The translations under genes were made by a program, and so were the position numbers. The notes under the pieces are model-generated. The model was not told the origin of the DNA, ran no database searches, and saw nothing but the letters and a program-made list of their open reading frames with translations. Positions 58,228 to 64,000 of a DNA stretch of 64,000 bases are shown here, piece after piece; within the stretch, counting starts at the first letter, position 1; the number at the start of each line of letters is the position of its first letter. Source of the stretch: Pristionchus mayeri (lineage: Eukaryota; Nematoda; Chromadorea; Rhabditida; Neodiplogasteridae); NCBI GenBank assembly GCA_036245805.1, contig BTRK01000003.1, positions 17,958,464 through 18,022,463 of the forward strand, given 5' to 3'.

Positions 58228-61200
58228 ATGTTCGGCGCGAATAAACCCGCTTTCGGGAGCGGCACTTCCCTCTTCGGACAGACGAAGGTGAGTCTTTTTG
58301 TTTTAATACTTTTTTTCAATTTAATTATTTGTATATGTATGTCGAAAAGGTGTATTTCTCTCTCTTCCAGCCGGCTACCTCCCTCTTCGGGCAGCCGCAG
58401 CCCCAACAGCAAACGTCAAGTATCTTCGGGGCGAAGCCCGCAGGCACCGGTCTCTTCGGCTCGACCACAACCAGCAATGCCACCGGAGGCTCCCTCTTTG
58501 GTCAGTACTATATTATCTATGAAACATAAATTTCCATGTTAACTTTACTTTTCTTTCGTGTTAAACGCATGATTACGTATCAATACATGCAACTAAATAA
58601 GAGGCTGGATTTGTTTTAAAGTATTCAGTAATTTGTTGGGAATTAACACAAGTTTAGGCAAATTTTAAAATATCAAATCAACTAATCGATTGTAGGTTCC
58701 TCAACTGCGAGTCCCTCGGGTGGCGGGCTATTCGGCAATCAGCCTAAGCCTTCCCTCTTCGGCGCCTCCACCAACTCCTCCTTCGGCCAGACACAGACCT
58801 CGCTCTTCGGCAACACCGCGTCAACTGCCGGTACCACTTCCATCTTCGGCAGTAGTGAGTTCCATCGCTTTTTTTTAAATTTAAATATTATCATTGAAAC
58901 TTGAACGTCACTAACTTTTTTTAGATTTTTGTTCATCGCAAGGATGAGAAGTACCCTTTCCAAGCCTGCTTTTGTAAACGGCTTTTTCCAAGCCTGCCTT
59001 TGTAAAAATTAAATTACAAATTCTAGCAGCAGCCGCTGCGCCGACCGGCACGACCGTTAAATTCGAGCCCCTGATTGGGTCGGATACGATGCAGAAGAAC
59101 GGGACGAACACGAACATCAGCACGAAGCACATGTGCATCACCGCGATGAAGCAGTACGAGAGCAAGTGCCTCGAGGTGCGCTTTGTTGTTTATTTAATTT
59201 AAATTAAATTTTGTATTTTCTTGTCAATCTTGAATTTTGAGTGAAAGCAGCTTGCAATTTTTTATTTGAATTAGCTAAATATTTGGATAGTACCTTCTAA
59301 CATCGTGCGCCCAATTTGAGTGAGAGCAGTGAATGTATGATTTCGTGAATTTTAATTATAATTTACAGGAGCTGCGAGTGGAGGACTACATCGCGGGAAG
59401 AAAGGCGCCGGCAGACCGACCCGCCACCACCGGACTGTTCGGATCGACCGGAGCCACCACCAGCACTGGTGAGGACATTGTCTGATTTCACTCCTTGTGC
59501 TTTTTAAAACACTTCATAATTAGAGAGAAATAGGGAAACCATTTATATCCACTTTACGATCAGCTTCATTAATTTTGTCATAGTGCCGGGAATTTATGGC
59601 TCGATTTTCCAAACAATTCAAGAGTTTTGATTTATGTTATTTATCTAGTTATTAAACACAGGTTCGTCGCTCTTCGGATCGTCTACGCCCCAGCAGAAGA
59701 GCATCTTCGGAAGCACCACCACTGCCAGTGAGTTTTGCTTCATCTATATTCTTCAATTTCAGCGGAACGTGAAACAAAATTGTCACGGGGCATTCGTTCA
59801 ATGACAGTGTCAATTCCTAATTTCTTTTTTAAAAAATGTATGAAGATCTTTTAGGGGTGACTGGTTTTATTCTTTTTTTCTGAGTGGCTTTTCACTAAAT
59901 TAGTCATTTCATATTAATATAAATAATTAAATAAATTGCTCTCAGCTCCGGCCTTCGGCGCCCCTGCGGCATCCACTTCCATCTTCGGTTCTCCCGCTGC
60001 TGCCACCACCACGGGCAGCTCGCTGTTCGGAGCGAAACCAGCCGGTGAGTAGATCACTCTCAGTTTTACGCACTCTATCGCTTTGCCTGACGCATTTATC
60101 ATGAAGGATCTGGGCTATTCGTAGGCCCTCTAAGTTAGTGGGATCCTCACCACTAAGTTAGTGGGACCATTCCCACTAAGTTAGTGGTAATTCCCCACTA
60201 AGTTTGTGGGATTAATGTTATGTCATTTTTACGATCAATCAATAATATTTTTTTACGATAATACCCTGCTATTGAACTTAATCATCTTTTTAAAAATTTG
60301 ATTAGTTCCGATGTTTGAGTCGGCGGCGGTTGATAGATCATTAAAGAGGGAGAAGATATTTCTAGGCAGGAGTGACAGGTTGATTGTATTGCAGATTTTT
60401 TCACATTTGCAAATAATGAATGATTAAAAATGGCAACAAATATCAATAGCAAGACAGGAAAGCTTAGGTGGTTAAAAAAGTGTGGCTCTATTACAGTGAT
60501 AACAGCTCTGATGTTTTGAGGCATCTCTAGTTCACTTTCTCTGTCATTTCTCTCTTGTATTAAGCTGGTCACGAATGGCTTCTACTTCCTCTTGGATCTT
60601 AAACCCATTCAATCTTTAATTCACTATATTGACTATAATAATAGCCATCAAGCTAGAAAGTATTGTCTAGATCTCGAACCCACTAACTTTGTGGTCTAAT
60701 CTGTCTCTCGAATCTTCTCGCTTATATCCCACTAACTTAGCAGATTTTAAACATTCAAATCCCATTAAGATAGTGGGACCACTGTAAATAAGCTCGATCC
60801 TACTAAGATAAAATTTCCTTTCTAGATTTTTCTTCAGCCCACTATTTTAAAATGCAGAGAGTACTTGATTTTGACTACCTGATATCTATTATCGATTTAA
60901 AGTTACCAAACAACCATGAAAGAACTTTTATTTCATAATATACTAAAATGAGGTCCAATAAGTCAAAATTTAATAATGAAAAAATCGAAAATCAACATTA
61001 ACACCAGGGGAGATCTGGTTGAGCTCAATTGAATTCATGCGATCATGCGCGGTCTCTCCCTTTTACACTCTTTTTCTAGCTTTGGCGTGATCAGGTCACT
61101 TCCGCCAATTGTTCAAGAGACCTGCTCGATAAGGTTCGAGGGATCATCTGTCGTGCTCGGGGATCACTAAATCCTATCTGGATTCCCCAAGGGTCCTCAT

Positions 61201-62994
61201 CACTAAATGAGTACATTGGATTATGCTATTGAAACAGCAATATTGGGTCCTCGAGTTTTCTGTATCACAGCATCATTTTTTAAACCTTTAAAATGAATTT
61301 CAAAAATTGTAAAAAAACAATAAATAAAGTTAGTTCGTGATAAGACGTGTAAAGAATATATACCGTATCCATGTTTTTCTTCAGCCCACTAGCTTAGAGG
61401 GCCTACGAATACCACAGATCCTTACTCGCATTTATCTTCTACAATTTTTGAAGTATTGAACTATAATATGTAGCAGTTTAGTAACAAAAAAGTAGCGAAC
61501 AGGCAAGATATGTTTGACTTTCTCGCAAGTACCAATTGGTCATTTCCACCAGTCCTGGGATAGCTGAGCGGTTTCACTTTCAATTATAAACCAAACACTC
61601 TTGAAGGTACGAGTCTGTTCGGCTCGTCGACGACTGGCACGACGGGCTCGCTCTTCGGATCGACTACTGCAGCACCCGCAGCACAGCCCAGCCTCTTCGG
61701 ACAGCCGGCTGCAACCACCTCGGTGAGGAGATGCTGTAGTATTTCGTGTCTTTGATGTCTGGCCTCATTCCCTCCACCTCTCATTGCTCGATTCTCATCC
61801 CCACCACCCCTCTACCTCCCCGCAGTTGGTGGAGGGGTTATAACAAAGGAGAGAGAATGAGAAGATGGGGTTGGGTCAGAAACCAAAAACATGCTTACAC
61901 CTATGTTTTTCTTTTTTTAAATAATACTTTTTTATACTCTATACTGCTGCGTTTGATGACTTTTATATCAACGCTGAAACGAGAAATTTATATTAAATTT
62001 GCAGGCCTTTGGCCAGCCGGCAGCCCCTACCTCGCTGTTCGGTCAGCCCGCAGCCTCCACCACCGCCACGCCCTTCTCCTTCGGACAACCTGCCGTGAGT
62101 GCCTGCTTGTGTATTTTTAAATTTTATAAAGACGCGCACAGAACTAAATAGTGGAAACACTGATTTTCTTGGCTATTTTCTGACCACTGACAAGCGAAAA
62201 GCTAGCATTGATTGTTTCGTTTTTCTCTGCCTATATTCCCAATATGAAACACAATTATACCTGGTGGGGCTAGAACGATTTTTTTGGTAATTTTGGAAAA
62301 TAAATCATTTCTTCCCCTTGTAGACCTCTACGGCGGGCGCCTTCGGGTCGACGGGTGCCTTCGGGCAGCCTGCTGCATCTGCTGCAGGCACTTCGCTCTT
62401 CGGGGCCAAGCCCGCCACGACCTCCGCCTTCTCCTTCGGTAGCACGGCGACGACTACGGCGTCGCCCTTCGGAGCCACCGCAGCGCAGCCCGCCACCGGG
62501 CTCTTTGGCGCCAAGCCCGCTACCACCGGTTTCGGCACCACCGGCACCGGCCTCTTCGGAGCCCAGCCAGCGGCGGCGCCCGCAGCCACCGGTCTCTTCG
62601 GAACGACGACCGCGCAGCCGGTGATGGGTGCATTCGGCGCGCAGCAGCAAGTGGCGGCTGCGCCAGTCGTGCAGCAGGTGGCTGCAGCCCCGATTGAGCT
62701 GGTCACCAACGTCACCCAGGCACAGGCGAGTGGTTATTTATATTTCGAGATTTCGCAATTCCTATTTTCCCGCCAAATTCAGATCCGGTTTATTCTCGAT
62801 TCATACGTGTTATGAGTTGAGGTCTGCAATCTGTTTTGCAGTGTAAGTGGCATCGTTAACCGGTAAAAAATAAATAAATTGCAGATGGAGATGGCGCTGA
62901 TCAACGCGCAGCTGGCAGCCTCGCCTTACGGAGACTCGCCCATCTTCAACGTGAAGGAGTCGAAGGACTCGGATGACAAGCCCAATCCTACGAG
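58228..62994 (+). CDS. Nucleoporin Nup98, FG-repeat and GLEBS region (3' part outside window)
   Basis: Nuclear-pore protein; FG repeats form the permeability barrier and the GLEBS motif binds the mRNA-export factor Rae1/Gle2. Exons: 58228-58287, 58371-58500, 58696-58854, 59027-59175, 59369-59468, 59662-59727, 59946-60044, 61607-61722, 62005-62094, 62324-62725, 62885-62994 (about 493 residues). GLFG/SLFG repeats occur before and after the GLEBS segment GTTVKFEPLIGSDTM..NISTKHMCITAMKQYESKCLEELRVEDY, the expected order for Nup98. MALINAQLAASPYGDSPIF precedes the autoproteolytic domain in this family; that domain and Nup96 must lie to the right. The donor after 62725 is GC. The 1.56 kb intron 7 carries a large repeat element and the last visible intron a retrotransposon. 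The FG exons are GC-rich against very AT-rich introns. Confidence 0.96.
60106..61421. mobile_element. 1.3 kb inverted-repeat element filled with CCACTAAGTTAGTGG palindromes
   Basis: The terminal inverted repeats GGATCTGGGCTATTCGTAGG...GTGGG (60106-60142) and CCCAC...CCTACGAATACCACAGATCC (61385-61421) match over about 37 bases with few differences. Inside the left end, four tandem copies of a CCACTAAGTTAGTGGG-like palindrome follow (60131-60211), and more variants occur at about 60689, 60729, 60765 and 60795. No open frame of transposase size exists. It occupies nup98 intron 7. Confidence 0.8.
61750..61890. mobile_element. Degenerate MITE-like segment in nup98 intron
   Basis: CTCATTCCCTCCACC..GGAGAGAGAATGAG arms around GGAGGGGTTATAA, and GGTCAGAAACCAAAAACATGC at the right, resemble the CACTTCTTCG family but the ends are decayed. 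Confidence 0.45.
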
Positions 62995-63192
62995 GTACGA
63001 TTGGTTAGATTCCCTCTGGCAGTTGTACTTATTTTATTTTATTTTTCATCCCCTTCCCATCTCTCCTCAGGGAAGGTGACCTTGCTCTATCTCTCCTTTT
63101 CCTCCCTTTTTTGTCATTCTATAAGCCTATTTTCTGATTTTTGTTCTTCCTTCTCTCACACTTTCACTCTGGCTAACAAAAGAGGCGCAACA

Positions 63193-63972
63193 ATGTCTAC
63201 CCCTGAGGCGGCTAACTCAGCCAAGAAGCAGAGCACTACATACCAAAACATGTGTGTCTCTGCCTTCTCTCTGGCACTCGAGAATGCCCCCTCTGGTGTG
63301 GACAGGGACAAGTGGAGTGCTATCACCGAGCTGCTCCGCAGTATGGCGAAAGCTCTCGAGCATGTCGCCGTGCAGCAAAGTGATGCCTCCCTTGCCACCT
63401 CCCCCTCCCCTTCTACTTCTCTCCCCAATTCGCGTCTGTCTCTCCCTTCCTCATCCCTTCCTTCCACCTCCACTCGCATTCCCTCTCCCCCTCTCTCATC
63501 TGGTGAAGACCCAGTCGAAGCACATCTGAGGGCTCGTTCGGTTGTGATCTCGGGTATCCCCGAGGCCGATTGTTCTCTAAATCTTGAAGAGAGATTGGCT
63601 GGCGATGCTAAGTCTGTTGGATTGGCTCTGGCCATCCTTCAAGTCGAAGCTACTCCCCAGATGGTGTATAGAATGGGCAAACCGGGCGACAAACCCCGCC
63701 TCCTTAAAGTGGTTCTTCCTTCTCGCTCTCACCTCTTGACTGCTCTAAAAAATGCCTCTGTTCTCCGCAAGAACGACGAGTTCAGAGGAATTTACGTTCG
63801 TAAATCGCAGACGAGAGAAGAGCGAGAGAGGAGCAAGGAGATGAGAGAGTCACTCAAAGCGTTGCGCCTGTCTGACTCGGACTGTCCCTTCGTGCTCTAT
63901 CGCGATGAGATCTGGCACAAGGATGACATCCGTACTCACAGGCGTACTCGCCTCCCTCCTCAAAAAAACTAA
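63193..63972 (+). CDS. Non-LTR retrotransposon ORF1-like protein
   Basis: A 260-residue open frame starting MSTPEAANSAKKQ, with a Ser/Pro-rich linker and then an RRM-like region (RARSVVISGIPE, VYRMGKPGDKPRLLKVVLPS, RGIYVRKSQTREERERSKEM). This arrangement is typical of ORF1 proteins of CR1/L1-like non-LTR elements in invertebrates, which bind element RNA; clade assignment is my inference. It lies in the plus orientation in the nup98 intron after 62994. ORF2 (endonuclease and reverse transcriptase) would be beyond the right edge. The frame is open upstream to 63001, but the ATG at 63193 follows a GCGCAACA context and fits better. Confidence 0.75.
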   Translation: MSTPEAANSAKKQSTTYQNMCVSAFSLALENAPSGVDRDKWSAITELLRSMAKALEHVAVQQSDASLATSPSPSTSLPNSRLSLPSSSLPSTSTRIPSPPLSSGEDPVEAHLRARSVVISGIPEADCSLNLEERLAGDAKSVGLALAILQVEATPQMVYRMGKPGDKPRLLKVVLPSRSHLLTALKNASVLRKNDEFRGIYVRKSQTREERERSKEMRESLKALRLSDSDCPFVLYRDEIWHKDDIRTHRRTRLPPQKN

Positions 63973-64000
63973 GTAGTCTTACACCACACTCGCATTTTGA

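Noticed and set aside
61558..61630. tRNA gene suggested by GGATAGCTGAGCGGTT
   Set aside because: The A-box matches, but no B-box follows at the right distance and the stretch runs into a nup98 exon.
62270..62715. Long minus-strand frames opposite the nup98 FG exon
   Set aside because: GC-rich repetitive coding sequence gives open antisense frames; FG repeats and splice sites clearly support the plus strand.

Overview
The window is eukaryotic and reads as gene-dense nuclear DNA of a rhabditid nematode. Exons are short (50-400 bp). Introns are mostly small, AT-rich and end in TTTCAG. The first gene follows Caenorhabditis FLI-1 almost residue for residue as I remember it. Genus cannot be fixed from the sequence; a diplogastrid or other non-Caenorhabditis rhabditid would fit. 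A run of N (45329-45828) marks an assembly gap, so this is a draft genome. All gene models below were spliced by eye; exon phases were checked for fli-1, both methyltransferases, both receptors and nup98.

Layout. 76-5895 (-): the leucine-rich-repeat half of fli-1, running off the left edge. 6899-11575 (+) and 13802-18162 (+): two NNMT/PNMT/TEMT-type SAM-dependent methyltransferases; the first has two competing last exons. 20282-22735 (+) and 24190-26815 (+): a tandem pair of paralogous seven-helix receptors with identical intron positions; the second lacks a splice acceptor. 27855-34903 (+) and 35666-45890 (-): two large type I membrane proteins of unknown family arranged tail to tail. They share introns and exons in a patchwork of near-identical and strongly diverged blocks, and each carries one apparent lesion. 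45.8-47.0 kb holds repeated copies of their promoter and start region beside the gap. 47356-57750 (-): a large secretory-pathway membrane protein I cannot name. 58228-62994 (+): the FG-repeat/GLEBS part of Nup98, with a non-LTR retrotransposon ORF1 (63193-63972) in the last visible intron.

Repeats are unusually rich and fall into recurring families: short perfect inverted repeats built on a CTCTTCATTCTGCGTGCTCTCTC-like arm, heptamer (GATCTTT)n tracts in many introns, TACCGTA/TACGGTA motifs, several 60-400 bp terminal-inverted-repeat elements, two mariner-like remnants, a 1.35 kb fold-back element and a 1.3 kb element filled with small palindromes. The genes are not an operon-like functional set. 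fli-1 and methyltransferase 1, and the unknown membrane gene and nup98, are divergent pairs that may share promoters.
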